64,000 nucleotides of DNA, taken from contig CAYMHU010000019.1 in the NCBI GenBank assembly GCA_964390335.1, positions 5,112 through 69,111 on the forward strand, given 5' to 3'. Source of the stretch: Granulosicoccus sp964390335 (GTDB taxonomy: Bacteria; Pseudomonadota; Gammaproteobacteria; Granulosicoccales; Granulosicoccaceae). The notes beneath the pieces are model-generated. The model made no database searches. It saw only the letters and a list, made by a program, of their open reading frames with translations, and had not been told where the DNA came from. Positions 27,414 to 35,800 of this stretch are shown one piece after another; positions within the stretch are counted from its first letter, which is position 1; each line of letters begins with the position of its first letter. The translations under genes were made by a program, and so were the position numbers.

Positions 27414-27492
27414 ATGAACCTCGAGTTCGTGTAGAGGAACCATAGTTATCGCACATAAGTGCTCGATAGACAAGCCTGCAATATATTGCCAA

Positions 27493-27962
27493 CGGTTGCC
27501 ACTCCCCTGCGTTCATAACTTGCACATCGGTAATGCGCCCGTCTTCTGGTGCTTTATTCGCATCCCAGGTGTACTTCAAACCAGCAACCTGCGCGAATCG
27601 ACCAGCACCTTCTTCAACTTGGCTTACGCTGTTTTCCAGCGCCGCTAATAAACCCGCGCTAGCATGGCATCAGCAACAAGATTATCCAGAGCGCATTCTT
27701 CAACACGGCAAACATCCCGATTATCTTCAATCATTGCCGCTGACTCGGCAACCACTTTGTTGCGAATAGCATCCAGCGGTTTTGCCAATTCTGCCACGCG
27801 CGCAACGATCTCCGTGTTTTCTGGAACAGAACCGTCAATCAGAATGGGCTCAACACGAGAGTGAAAGTCGTTGGTATGCAATATGGTCAGGCTGGTGTTT
27901 GCGCCGACCGAAGTCGAAACCATTACAGCGCCTAGCAGCCAGCTTGTTGAAATGATTTTCAT
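27493..27962 (-). pseudogene. Internally deleted 5'-nucleotidase (UshA-like) pseudogene
   Basis: An ATG at 27962 with GGAG upstream opens a signal peptide and the metallophosphatase start LTILHTNDFHSRVEPI. It then jumps in frame to PILIDGSVPENTEIVARVAELAKPLD and CALDNLVADAML of the C-terminal substrate domain, ending at TAG 27645-27647. After a frame change the later part AALENSVSQVEEGAGRFAQVAGLKYTWD to EWQPL continues to about 27493 and stops short. A normal enzyme has over 500 residues; nearly the whole catalytic domain, a second piece and the end are missing. The 105-codon front part could still be translated. Confidence 0.85.
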
Positions 27963-28068
27963 GGAGAATCTCCGAGGCAATGAATTGATCAAACCCATCG
28001 CCTACCAGAGAGGGCAGCCCAAACGCGATAGCAACTTCAGACGTGAAGTCGATGTACACTAAGGCTCT

Positions 28069-28395
28069 ATGCAGAAATTAGCTAAATTTAACATCGGCCA
28101 GGTAGTGCGGCATCGGGTATACCCGTTCAGGGGCCTCATCTTCGATGTCGATCCCATCTACAACAACACTGATCAGTGGTACGAAAGCATTCCCAAGGAA
28201 ATTCGGCCTCACAAAAACCAGCCGTTTTATCACTTATATGCACAGAATGATCAGACCGTGTACGAAGCGTATGTGTCTGAGCAGAATTTATTGTTGGACG
28301 ATAGCGACGAAACGCTACGCCACCCGGCGATTGCCAAAGAGTTTGTTAAATGTGATTCGGGCGTATACAAGCCCATAAATTTACTGCGCCACTGA
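28069..28395 (+). CDS. hspQ: Heat shock protein HspQ (YccV-like)
   Basis: 108 residues with the family pattern AKFNIGQVVRHRVYPFRGLIFDVDP, ESIPKEIRPHKNQPFYHLYAQND and VYEAYVSEQNL. HspQ is a small cytoplasmic protein that binds hemimethylated oriC DNA in older work and acts as a specificity factor for Lon protease. The last codons, CGC CAC TGA, form the start of a 17-base tandem repeat that runs into an assembly gap, but the reading frame is complete before the gap. Confidence 0.93.
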   Translation: MQKLAKFNIGQVVRHRVYPFRGLIFDVDPIYNNTDQWYESIPKEIRPHKNQPFYHLYAQNDQTVYEAYVSEQNLLLDDSDETLRHPAIAKEFVKCDSGVYKPINLLRH

Positions 28396-28592
28396 GTCTG
28401 CTTCGCCACTGAGTCTGCTNNNNNNNNNNNNNNNNNNNNNNNNNNNNNNNNNNNNNNNNNNNNNNNNNNNNNNNNNNNNNNNNNNNNNNNNNNNNNNNNN
28501 NNNNNNNNNNNNNNNNNNNATACAAGCCCATAAATTTACTGCGCCACTGAGTCTGCTTCGCCACTGAGTCTGCTTCGCCACTGAGTCTGCTG
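28387..28592. repeat. 17-base tandem repeat at the hspQ 3' end, interrupted by a gap
   Basis: The unit CGCCACTGAGTCTGCTT occurs about twice before the gap (28387-28419) and three times after it (28542-28592). The first unit contains the hspQ stop codon. The true copy number is unknown because of the gap. It is a plain short tandem array, with no spacers, so not a CRISPR. Confidence 0.8.
28420..28519. other. Assembly gap (100 N) with identical 55-base flanks
   Basis: The 55 bases before the gap (28365-28419) are identical to the 55 bases after it (28520-28574). This is the pattern left when two contigs sharing a k-mer are joined with a fixed N spacer. The real distance is unknown and may be zero or a few repeat units. 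Confidence 0.9.
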
Positions 28593-28598
28593 CGGCGC

Positions 28599-29756
28599 TT
28601 ATCCCTGCTTGCGACGATGACTAACGACTACTCCGCGCGACGGCATCTTATCAAAATGCTTATTCGCCCAACATCCTTCGCTGAGTACTTTATGGGCGTC
28701 TACACCAACCAACACCAGCTCTTCTTTAACACGCTCCGCTCGTTGAGTCGCTAAGTAGGCGTTGCCGTTCTTTAGTGTGGTTTTACCATGTGAACAACCA
28801 ATCACTGAAATGATGTCGGTAGATGGATTAAAACGATCTTCCAACTGTCGAATTAACACTTTGTTTGTCTTGCCCATAATTAGCGAATCATTGGGAAACA
28901 GCAATATATGCTTATCTAGCTCGCTGTAGTCTTGCATTTGTTGTTGGTATATCGATACGCGAGTTTCGTACATATTAGGCACTTTTGCATAATCGTTTCC
29001 GTTTGAATTATCGACCGACGAACGTGCAACGATTTTAACTTCATCGGATTTAACCGAGCTGGCCTTGGCCACAATCGTATTCGCTGACTGCGCCGCTAAC
29101 ACAGGTTGTTTGATGGATTGCTTAATCGGCGCCTGTACAACGGGAACCGCACTTATTTCAATCATGCTTGAATCTTCATCCAATTCGTCGCGCTTCACGA
29201 TAGTGCGGGCTATATCGTTTGTCTCAACCGGTGTTAGAAAAATAGAATTATCCATAACCACTTGATCGGCAGTAGCGCCCAACACATACATACTCGAAAC
29301 CGGTTTGATGGTGATTGAATCCACTTCGTACGAACGCTTCAGCTTGACCTGACCGGAAGACACATAAAACGTAAATACCGGATTACCGGATAGCGAAGAG
29401 GAACCGTCTCGATTCACATCGTACTCAAGCCAGTTCGACGACTGCTTGTTACCGACTCTTAAATCGTAACCCGCATTCTGCAATGCCAACAGCAACAAAG
29501 AACCGAAGCGACTTGAAGGCTTCGCCGTACTGATGATGGTGTTGTTCGGGTCTAGCTCCGGAAGTTGAACCATGATGGTTGCAAAATCCGCGGCTATGAG
29601 TTTGGAGCGGCTGAAATTACCGGTCAGATCGCTGGACTCCGACACTGTCGGAGACACTGTCTGGGATTGCGGCTCTCCTGCCTGCTTTTTGAGCATTGAG
29701 ACGCTCGAGCACGCGCTGAGACTGACCACCATGGCTGGAATAATGAGTCGAATCAC
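28599..29756 (-). CDS. Lipoprotein with OmpA-like C-terminal region
   Basis: 385 residues. Signal peptide with lipobox LSAC (Cys about 16). The N-terminal half (ADFATIMVQLPELDPNNTIIST, SLLLLALQNAGYDLRVG) and a polar linker lead to a C-terminal segment of about 90 residues: LFPNDSLIMGKTNKVLIRQLEDRFNPSTDIISVIGCSHGKT and LATQRAERVKEELVLVGV. The latter resembles an OmpA/MotB peptidoglycan-associated domain (RAxxVKxxLxxxGV). It is probably an outer-membrane-anchored periplasmic protein. It converges with hspQ and diverges from the DUF2628 gene. Confidence 0.65.
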   Translation of the reverse strand: MIRLIIPAMVVSLSACSSVSMLKKQAGEPQSQTVSPTVSESSDLTGNFSRSKLIAADFATIMVQLPELDPNNTIISTAKPSSRFGSLLLLALQNAGYDLRVGNKQSSNWLEYDVNRDGSSSLSGNPVFTFYVSSGQVKLKRSYEVDSITIKPVSSMYVLGATADQVVMDNSIFLTPVETNDIARTIVKRDELDEDSSMIEISAVPVVQAPIKQSIKQPVLAAQSANTIVAKASSVKSDEVKIVARSSVDNSNGNDYAKVPNMYETRVSIYQQQMQDYSELDKHILLFPNDSLIMGKTNKVLIRQLEDRFNPSTDIISVIGCSHGKTTLKNGNAYLATQRAERVKEELVLVGVDAHKVLSEGCWANKHFDKMPSRGVVVSHRRKQG

Positions 29757-29999
29757 GGCGATTTCCTTTTGTATGTGTTTGTTAAATGACCACTACGCCC
29801 GCTACGAGTATGAGCCAATACTGCGATTCAGACTCATGAACCGCTCACAATAACAGCAACTGATCAGCACAAAAACTGGCGAAAAGTATGGGTGGAACAC
29901 CCTGTTAAGGGCGGGATTGAAAAACTATTTCGCACACAGGGTTGTGCGATGCGAACCAGTCGACCTAAAATTGGGACTTGCGAACCAAACTGACCTCCC

Positions 30000-31502
30000 A
30001 TGATAGACGAAGAACTGTACAAATTAGCCACAGATGAGTTGAATTCGGACAAGCGAAATCCGGAAGTCTGGGCCAGAGCGTGCGCACTGGCATGCGATGA
30101 TCATGATGAAGCCCGGTTTCTATACACGAATTTACGTGTCGAAGAAATGATGAGCAAAGGGGGTAAATCCAAAACCTTCTCAGCTGCAGAAGCGAAGCTC
30201 AAGGTGCAAAGCCTCAACGATGATCAGGACCGTACCGAAAATAGCTACAACCTAAGCGATGCCGAACGGCTGGATTCACTCGACCTGCCGCCCGACACGG
30301 GCGAGGATGCCGTGTCATCTAACCGAACCGGCGTCGATAGTTCCAACGACCCAATACGCATCGACGATTTCGTTGAATATGAATCCGACACAGACGAGTC
30401 TATTGCAAGCGTATCCGGCAGCTCGCAAAGTGCCAATCCGAATGACGCCCTGCCAGACGTGGACTTAGACGCATTTGCTGCCGCTTCAGATACATCGAAC
30501 GACGCTATTGCAGATGTGCAAGAGGAGCTAAGCGACGATGCGAAACTAGATTTTTCCGAAGCCACCGCGACGCTGGAGGCTGGCAACGAATCGATGCAAG
30601 GCGCCGTGTCGTCACTAACCGGCCACATCATTCCGGACGACGAACAACCGGATAATGTGTCGCGCATGATTGATCCATTAACCGGTGAGAGCTCTGAGAT
30701 CAGCGGCAGTGCTCACATGCCAGCCACCAGAATTCACACGACGCCCGAAACGCTGAAAACGCGCGCTTTGTCCAATGAGTTAGAGCGACAAGCAAAAGAC
30801 CTGGGTTCTATCGATGACCAAATCGTGACGCCGGTGAATTACGAAGAAATACCCCTTGATTCCACTACTCATGAAGCCTTGGATGCCGACTCGGTAAACA
30901 ACGAATTCGACCAAACCGCAACGGTTCAGTACGATATAGCAAAACCCGATGACGCAGCTGCGTTTGAAGAAGCCGCACAATTAGCCGAAGTTGATTCCGG
31001 CGTACAGCATGACTACAAAGATCAAACAGATATCTTGGAACAGCAACCGGTGGCGGAAGCGTATGCGCTTCCCACGCGCATCGATGGTTATGGTCGTTGG
31101 TATTTGATGTTTAGCCGCCGCAATGTGACCAAAGCAATTAAAACTGGCGTGTCCTGGCCTGCCTTGTTTTTTACTTTGCCATGGCTGCTAAACAAACAGT
31201 TATTTGGAACTGCGATTGTGTACGCTTTACTGTGGGTTGTTGCAATCGTCGGCTTACTGGCTACCGGTTTTAACTGGATGGATGCAGGCTCAGACGCGAC
31301 CTTAACCACAAAATTGTGGTTTGCAGGGTTTGCATGTCTGACATTGCTCGGTTTATTTTTGGTACCGTTTCTGTATGGCAATTCGTGGGCAGCAGAAAAA
31401 CTCGAAAGACGCGGTTTCCAATTGCAATCCGAGGTACGAGCGCGCAGTAAAAGCGAGGCTATTAACAAGCTACGCCAAGCGACCACGACCGGTACGTTTT
31501 AA
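30000..31502 (+). CDS. DUF2628 membrane protein with long acidic N-terminal region
   Basis: 500 residues. A short conserved N-terminus (IDEELYKLATDELNSDKRNPEVWARACALACDD) is followed by about 300 residues rich in Asp, Glu, Ser and Thr that look disordered. The last 150 residues are a DUF2628 domain: RWYLMFSRRNVTKAIKTGVSWPALFFTLPWLL and two further hydrophobic helices, ending with FLYGNSWAAEKLERRGF and a basic tail. It is probably an inner-membrane protein with a cytoplasmic acidic arm. Function unknown. Confidence 0.75.
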   Translation: MIDEELYKLATDELNSDKRNPEVWARACALACDDHDEARFLYTNLRVEEMMSKGGKSKTFSAAEAKLKVQSLNDDQDRTENSYNLSDAERLDSLDLPPDTGEDAVSSNRTGVDSSNDPIRIDDFVEYESDTDESIASVSGSSQSANPNDALPDVDLDAFAAASDTSNDAIADVQEELSDDAKLDFSEATATLEAGNESMQGAVSSLTGHIIPDDEQPDNVSRMIDPLTGESSEISGSAHMPATRIHTTPETLKTRALSNELERQAKDLGSIDDQIVTPVNYEEIPLDSTTHEALDADSVNNEFDQTATVQYDIAKPDDAAAFEEAAQLAEVDSGVQHDYKDQTDILEQQPVAEAYALPTRIDGYGRWYLMFSRRNVTKAIKTGVSWPALFFTLPWLLNKQLFGTAIVYALLWVVAIVGLLATGFNWMDAGSDATLTTKLWFAGFACLTLLGLFLVPFLYGNSWAAEKLERRGFQLQSEVRARSKSEAINKLRQATTTGTF

Positions 31503-31898
31503 AATATAAACTGGAACACGTTTTGATCATTCGACGACCAAATGCTGCGCAGGTTACTCAGCTTTACTACACTTGATTCTTCAACAACACCGCACAGTTT
31601 TTACGGTGATTCGGATATACAGCGCAGAAACTGCTATCGAGTTTACAGTTCCTGAATTTCTTGACGTTAAACCGTTTAAGTCATCGCCAAGAATGATGTT
31701 GCTTTGAGGCGCTTTACAACACAAAACTAAAGAGCGCAATCAAAGTAAATTGCATGGAATGCAGCACTTACCTTAACGGAGGCTGGGAATAATATTCCCA
31801 GCCATTTTCCACTCGATAGCGGTACCACTTCCCACTAAAAGCGCGTATCGGTATAGACTAGACACTTCAGCCAATCAAAATCAGTGTCAGTACTCACT
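31503..31898. other. Gene-free stretch of about 395 bases before the aminotransferase
   Basis: No gene of normal size seen. It must hold the terminator of the DUF2628 gene and the promoter of the aminotransferase gene. Near its right end is the perfect inverted repeat at 31781-31803, preceded by a 12-codon open frame from ATG 31754 (MECSTYLNGGWE-stop) whose stop lies inside the repeat. Confidence 0.4.
31781..31803. repeat. Perfect 23-base inverted repeat
   Basis: GGCTGGGAATA and TATTCCCAGCC flank a single central A. The right arm is followed by ATTTTCC, so on the plus strand it could end transcription weakly; equally it could be an operator. It lies 95 bases before the aminotransferase start. 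Confidence 0.5.
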
Positions 31899-33080
31899 AT
31901 GTTCCAAGCACTACCAGAAGCAAAACCAGACGCCATACTGCAACTTCTCTTAAAATTCCGTGAAGATCCACGAACCAACAAAGTCGATCTTGGTGTTGGC
32001 GTTTATAAAGACGAACACGGCCAAACACCCGTAATGAAAGCGGTAAAACAAGCGGAAAAACAATTGCTTGAGACGCAAGACACCAAAGCCTATGTAGCCC
32101 CCATTGGCAGTCGCCCATTCAGTGCAGCAATGATCACGCAGGTATTTGGCAGTAACGCCAACACCGACAGAATTCGTGCGGCTCAATCAACCGGTGGCAC
32201 CGGCGCATTACGTATTTTGTGCGATTTACTCAAGCTGAGCCGTCCTGATGCGGCCATCTGGGTCTCAGATCCAACCTGGCCTAACCATATACCGATCATC
32301 AATGCGGCCGGTATCGAGCTCAAGGTTTACCCGTACTACGACACAGCTAATAGCAGAGTCGATTTTGATAATATGATGTCAACCCTGAATAACGCAGCCG
32401 AAGGCGATATCGTGCTGTTGCATGGCTGTTGCCATAATCCAACGGGGGCCGATCTCAATTTAGACCAATGGCAACAACTTGCTGACCTGTGCGCCAAGAA
32501 ATCACTGTTTCCATTTTTCGATCTTGCGTACCAAGGTTTTGGCGACGGTCTGGAGGAAGATGCTGCTTCAGTACGGCTTTTTGCCGACCAACTCCCGGAA
32601 TTGGTCGTCGCTGCAAGCTGTTCCAAGAACTTAGCACTGTATCGCGAGCGCACTGGCGTTGCCATGCTGCTAGCAGAAAACGCCCAAAACGCCGATCGTG
32701 CATTGGGAAGCTTAGGCTCGGTCATCAGATCAAACTACTCTATGCCACCCGATCACGGCGCATCAGTAACTGATCTGGTGCTATCCGACGCTAACCTAAA
32801 CAACGTCTGGCGCGAAGAACTCGACTCCATGCGCATCAGAATGGTATCACTGCGGCGCTCCTTCGCAGAAGCCATGCGCAAACGGAGTAATTCAGATCGA
32901 TTTGATTACATCATCAATCAAAAAGGCATGTTCAGCCGATTGCCGCTCAACGCCGAACAAATCACCACACTGCGTGAGCAACACGGTATTTACATAGTCG
33001 GTGATGGCCGCATTAATGTAGCCGGCCTGCCTGAAGACAACATGGACAGCCTGGCAGACGCCATATTCAGCGTACTGTAG
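31899..33080 (+). CDS. Aromatic amino acid / aspartate aminotransferase
   Basis: 393 residues from the ATG at 31899 (MFQALPEAKPDAILQLL), the normal family start; a GTG at 31884 is in frame but adds five unrelated residues. It belongs to the class I PLP-dependent family AspC/TyrB: HGCCHNPTGADL, FFDLAYQGFGDGL and the PLP-lysine region ASCSKNLALYRERTG are visible. It moves an amino group from aromatic or dicarboxylic amino acids to 2-oxoglutarate in the cytoplasm. It stands alone, and the following genes are on the opposite strand. Confidence 0.93.
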   Translation: MFQALPEAKPDAILQLLLKFREDPRTNKVDLGVGVYKDEHGQTPVMKAVKQAEKQLLETQDTKAYVAPIGSRPFSAAMITQVFGSNANTDRIRAAQSTGGTGALRILCDLLKLSRPDAAIWVSDPTWPNHIPIINAAGIELKVYPYYDTANSRVDFDNMMSTLNNAAEGDIVLLHGCCHNPTGADLNLDQWQQLADLCAKKSLFPFFDLAYQGFGDGLEEDAASVRLFADQLPELVVAASCSKNLALYRERTGVAMLLAENAQNADRALGSLGSVIRSNYSMPPDHGASVTDLVLSDANLNNVWREELDSMRIRMVSLRRSFAEAMRKRSNSDRFDYIINQKGMFSRLPLNAEQITTLREQHGIYIVGDGRINVAGLPEDNMDSLADAIFSVL

Positions 33081-33089
33081 TGACTTAAA

Positions 33090-33173
33090 TTGCCGGCACT
33101 TAGTTGCCGACACTTAATGTAGCTGAAATAATGTTGCTGAAAAAAAGCTGCCGCCACACTAAGCTACCGGCAA
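33090..33173. repeat. Short repeats between convergent genes
   Basis: TTGCCGGCACTTAG (33090-33103) is followed directly by TTGCCGACACTTAA (33104-33117). CCGGCAA at 33167-33173, in the end of the next gene, can pair with the first copy. The long loop makes a classic terminator unlikely. Confidence 0.4.
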
Positions 33174-33533
33174 CGTAAAGGGTTCATCTGACAACGGCAA
33201 TCTTGCCACAACAGCTGCGGTTGCGATAACGGACAAGGTGCCATTCTCCTTGTCCTCAATATTCAGACCACCGTGCACCGCATTCACTTTAACGGTGCCA
33301 TACGGGATCTGCTTCGCGATATCGGCTACATCGACTTTCTCGGGCTGTTGCACAGCCACCGTGACTTCAACGTGCATACTGTCGCGGTCTATGCCAAGTG
33401 AACGAAATAAAATGAGCGAGCTGTGATGCAAAGCATCCTGCACCGCACGCACACCGGCTTTGGTGTAGTCCTCACCATACAAATCGTTGCCGGTGCCCAT
33501 CTCAAGAATAATGCGCTTTAGTGTTGTGCTCAT
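33159..33533 (-). CDS. Lin0512 family protein, second copy
   Basis: 124 residues. It shows the pattern of the Lin0512 family: KRIILEMGTGNDLYGEDYTKAGVRAVQDALHHSSL, MHVEVTVAVQQPEKVDVADIAKQIPYGTVKVNAVHGGL. The family is widespread, small, soluble and uncharacterised. Its start codon overlaps the stop of the upstream paralogue by four bases, so the two are coupled. The pair is similar along its length and probably forms a mixed oligomer; that is inference. Confidence 0.8.
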   Translation of the reverse strand: MSTTLKRIILEMGTGNDLYGEDYTKAGVRAVQDALHHSSLILFRSLGIDRDSMHVEVTVAVQQPEKVDVADIAKQIPYGTVKVNAVHGGLNIEDKENGTLSVIATAAVVARLPLSDEPFTLPVA

Positions 33534-33883
33534 GATGCAGCCTCTTGAATGTCCAGATATACAACGGCAACCACGTTGGCAACCACGGTGGTGTTGCTGC
33601 CATCATCATTCGTGATATCAAGCCCGCCTTTGACCGCGTTAACCTGTGCCTGGCCATACGGCAGCACAGCCGCAACCGCTGCCTTATCCACTTTCTCAGG
33701 GTGCGCCACTCCGACCTCGATATCCACTTGCATGCTATCCCGCGAATACCCTAATGCGGGAGCTACTGACAATGAATTGTGCCAAAGCGCATCTTTAAGG
33801 CCGCGTATTGCAGCTTTTGTATAGTCCTGGCCATGTAAATCAGTGCCCATGCCCATTTCCATGACTAGCCGTTTTCTCGCCAT
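33530..33883 (-). CDS. Lin0512 family protein, first copy
   Basis: 117 residues from the Met at 33883 (MARKRLVMEMGMGTDLHGQDYTKAA), the normal family N-terminus; the frame runs upstream to 33922 but those residues are unlike the family. Conserved stretches match the adjacent paralogue: ALWHNSL, MQVDIEVGVAHPEKVD, LPYGQAQVNAVKGGLDI. Function unknown. The promoter should lie between 33884 and the terminator at 33938-33969. Confidence 0.82.
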   Translation of the reverse strand: MARKRLVMEMGMGTDLHGQDYTKAAIRGLKDALWHNSLSVAPALGYSRDSMQVDIEVGVAHPEKVDKAAVAAVLPYGQAQVNAVKGGLDITNDDGSNTTVVANVVAVVYLDIQEAAS

Positions 33884-33937
33884 TGCAATTGTTCCGAATC
33901 CAAAACCAGTATGTTCGAGCATGTGGCGGAAAAAAGC

Positions 33938-33969
33938 AAAAAAAAACCGCCCATACAGGCGGTTTTTTT
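33938..33969. terminator. Bidirectional rho-independent terminator
   Basis: CCGCC (33947-33951) and GGCGG (33958-33962) form a short stem, extended by the A-run (33938-33946) pairing with the T-run (33963-33969). It is placed after the stop of the 33990-34832 lipoprotein gene on the minus strand. It can work in both directions. Confidence 0.85.
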
Positions 33970-33989
33970 CAGATACCGAGACTGTGGAT

Positions 33990-34832
33990 TTACTGGCGAG
34001 TCATCAACGCTGAAAATGACTTGTTGCCATCGTTGTCTGGACCAACGGTATTCAGAATAAGCTGCGATGGATTCTCGCGATGCTTGTAAATAACACCATT
34101 ACGGGCATTACCCAGCCATTCAAACGACACGGTTAAATACTGGTTCGCATTGGCAGGATCAGTCACGCTGCCAGTTAAGTTGTTCGGCGCACCATCCTGA
34201 AAAATCGTTGCACCTGTTACCGAACCATCAGCATTAATATCAAAGCTCAGCTCTAAATCAAATGTAGGACCGAAGTTAGTCATCGCACCCCAACTACCCG
34301 CAACCTCTGACACAGAAATGGTTTGTACATCATCAGCGGTTGCAAAGGTCATTGAAAAATCAGCTGCGCCACCACTGTTCTGAACTTGCTGACCGTCATT
34401 AATTACCGATAAGGAATAACTGGTTGTATCAGGACCTGCATTTTCTTCGGCTGGACGTTCAGATGGGTAGTCACCCGCCAGCGTAAATGACTGACCGGCG
34501 ATTTCACTATCACGATGGATATACCGTTCGAGCGTGCCGGATGACGGACCAAATACCGTTTCATAGCGACCTTGCGTGTTTGCGCTCAGAGAGTAGATAT
34601 TGTTGGCGGCATCGATAACCATAACGCCATTACCAAAGTCGTTATTGCCGAACCATACGCCCGGTAAACCACCCGCCTGGTTGTTACCGCCACCTGTGTT
34701 TCCGTTGTCTGTGTTGCCGCTATCGGTAGTTCCTCCACCAGTGTTTCCACCTGTGTCAGATCCATTGTCGCTTGAGTCAGAGCACGCGGTTAGTAGTGCA
34801 ACCAGTGTCAATGAAAGAAAATACTTACCCAT
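33990..34832 (-). CDS. Putative lipoprotein with Gly/Asn/Thr-rich linker
   Basis: 280 residues. Lipobox LTAC (Cys about 17), then a linker of about 35 residues made of Gly, Asn, Asp, Ser and Thr (NTGGGTTDSGNTDNGNTGG). A beta-rich domain follows with GLPGVWFGNNDFGNGVMVID, VSEVAGSWGAMTNFGPTFDLELSFDINADG. Such tethered beta proteins are often outer-membrane or surface exposed. Family not recognised. It is followed by a strong terminator and diverges from the DUF4124-like gene. Confidence 0.68.
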   Translation of the reverse strand: MGKYFLSLTLVALLTACSDSSDNGSDTGGNTGGGTTDSGNTDNGNTGGGNNQAGGLPGVWFGNNDFGNGVMVIDAANNIYSLSANTQGRYETVFGPSSGTLERYIHRDSEIAGQSFTLAGDYPSERPAEENAGPDTTSYSLSVINDGQQVQNSGGAADFSMTFATADDVQTISVSEVAGSWGAMTNFGPTFDLELSFDINADGSVTGATIFQDGAPNNLTGSVTDPANANQYLTVSFEWLGNARNGVIYKHRENPSQLILNTVGPDNDGNKSFSALMTRQ

Positions 34833-34941
34833 AAATTATTCCTGCCTTTATTACTGTTTAGTTTTGTCCTTACTAGATAGGACACTTGTACCCAGTACAT
34901 GTTGATGCTGTACTCAGCGTGCTTAAACTTGTTGCCTAACA

Positions 34942-34961
34942 ACACACCACTTGTGGTGTGT
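34942..34961. repeat. Perfect 20-base palindrome in a divergent promoter region
   Basis: ACACACCAC and GTGGTGTGT are separated by TT. It lies between two divergent genes (lipoprotein and DUF4124-like), 110 bases before one and 72 before the other. It may be a regulator binding site or a hairpin in the leader RNA. Confidence 0.5.
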
Positions 34962-35033
34962 GTCACGAAAAATAGCGCACCCTCACCCATTTTGTTGACT
35001 TCATGAACACGCTATTTTGCCGATACCCCTTCC

Positions 35034-35774
35034 ATGAAGCCATGTTTGGAAAACATCTCTCACGGATATGTGGTGCTGGTTAGCGCGCTCATCCTGGCGC
35101 TACTGCTACCCGGCCAAACTGCCCTTGGTAGTATCTTTTCTTGCCCAACAGCAGACGGTAGCGTCACCTTTCAGGACACGCCGTGCGCCGTGTCAAAAAA
35201 GCCTGAGAAAGCCAAGAAAAAGAAGCTGGCACGTGTGCCATTTGGCATTCATGAGAGTTGGTTCGAAAAACCGCAGATTGTACCAGATGATGCTTACTGC
35301 TCTGAAAAAGGGTGTCAGTGCGATGCCTTTGCTCGCGATTTTGATTCCGGTCTGGCTCTGGCCATTGCCGATGCGCTGTATCTCGATGGCAGTTGGCACC
35401 GACTATCGGGCAAACTCGTTGAATATAACAGCCACGTTGAATCATCAGCTGAAAAACAACATATAAAAATGGATGTGAACGAGGCGGCGTGCAATATTTT
35501 AATGTCTCAAAAAGTATTAAAACTGTTTGCAGAAGATGTACTGAAAGAGTTAAGGCGTGATAAGCGCTACGCTGAGAATCGTGGCTGGGATACCTACGAT
35601 GATTGTATGGATGGCAACACTACTGCGTGTGAGTATGCGGATAAAGCAGCGCTGTTTGATCGCATTCAAACGGATATAAAAACCCTGCACATCAGTCGAT
35701 TCAATGATAGCTATCAAGATTCAGATCACCTATTGCCAGCTACCGATCGAACAAGCGCTGACTGGATAGAATGA
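35034..35774 (+). CDS. DUF4124-like periplasmic protein
   Basis: 246 residues. Signal peptide (HGYVVLVSALILALLLPGQTALG), then a DUF4124-type motif IFSCPTADGSVTFQDTPC followed by a Lys-rich stretch (KKPEKAKKKKLA). The C-terminal two thirds are helical with several Cys (CSEKGCQCDAF, DDCMDGNTTACEYAD). It is probably periplasmic; the cysteines could form disulfides. No specific function. It is the second such protein in the window, after the one at 17.5 kb, but they are unlike outside the short motif. Confidence 0.7.
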   Translation: MKPCLENISHGYVVLVSALILALLLPGQTALGSIFSCPTADGSVTFQDTPCAVSKKPEKAKKKKLARVPFGIHESWFEKPQIVPDDAYCSEKGCQCDAFARDFDSGLALAIADALYLDGSWHRLSGKLVEYNSHVESSAEKQHIKMDVNEAACNILMSQKVLKLFAEDVLKELRRDKRYAENRGWDTYDDCMDGNTTACEYADKAALFDRIQTDIKTLHISRFNDSYQDSDHLLPATDRTSADWIE

Positions 35775-35800
35775 CGCTTACTGGGAACGCCAGTTGCTGG

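Noticed and set aside
28346..28581. Frames running through the N-run near hspQ
   Set aside because: They consist mostly of unknown residues and of the short tandem repeat; an artefact of the gap.
28387..28592. CRISPR array
   Set aside because: The 17-base units are directly adjacent with no spacers and no cas genes were seen.
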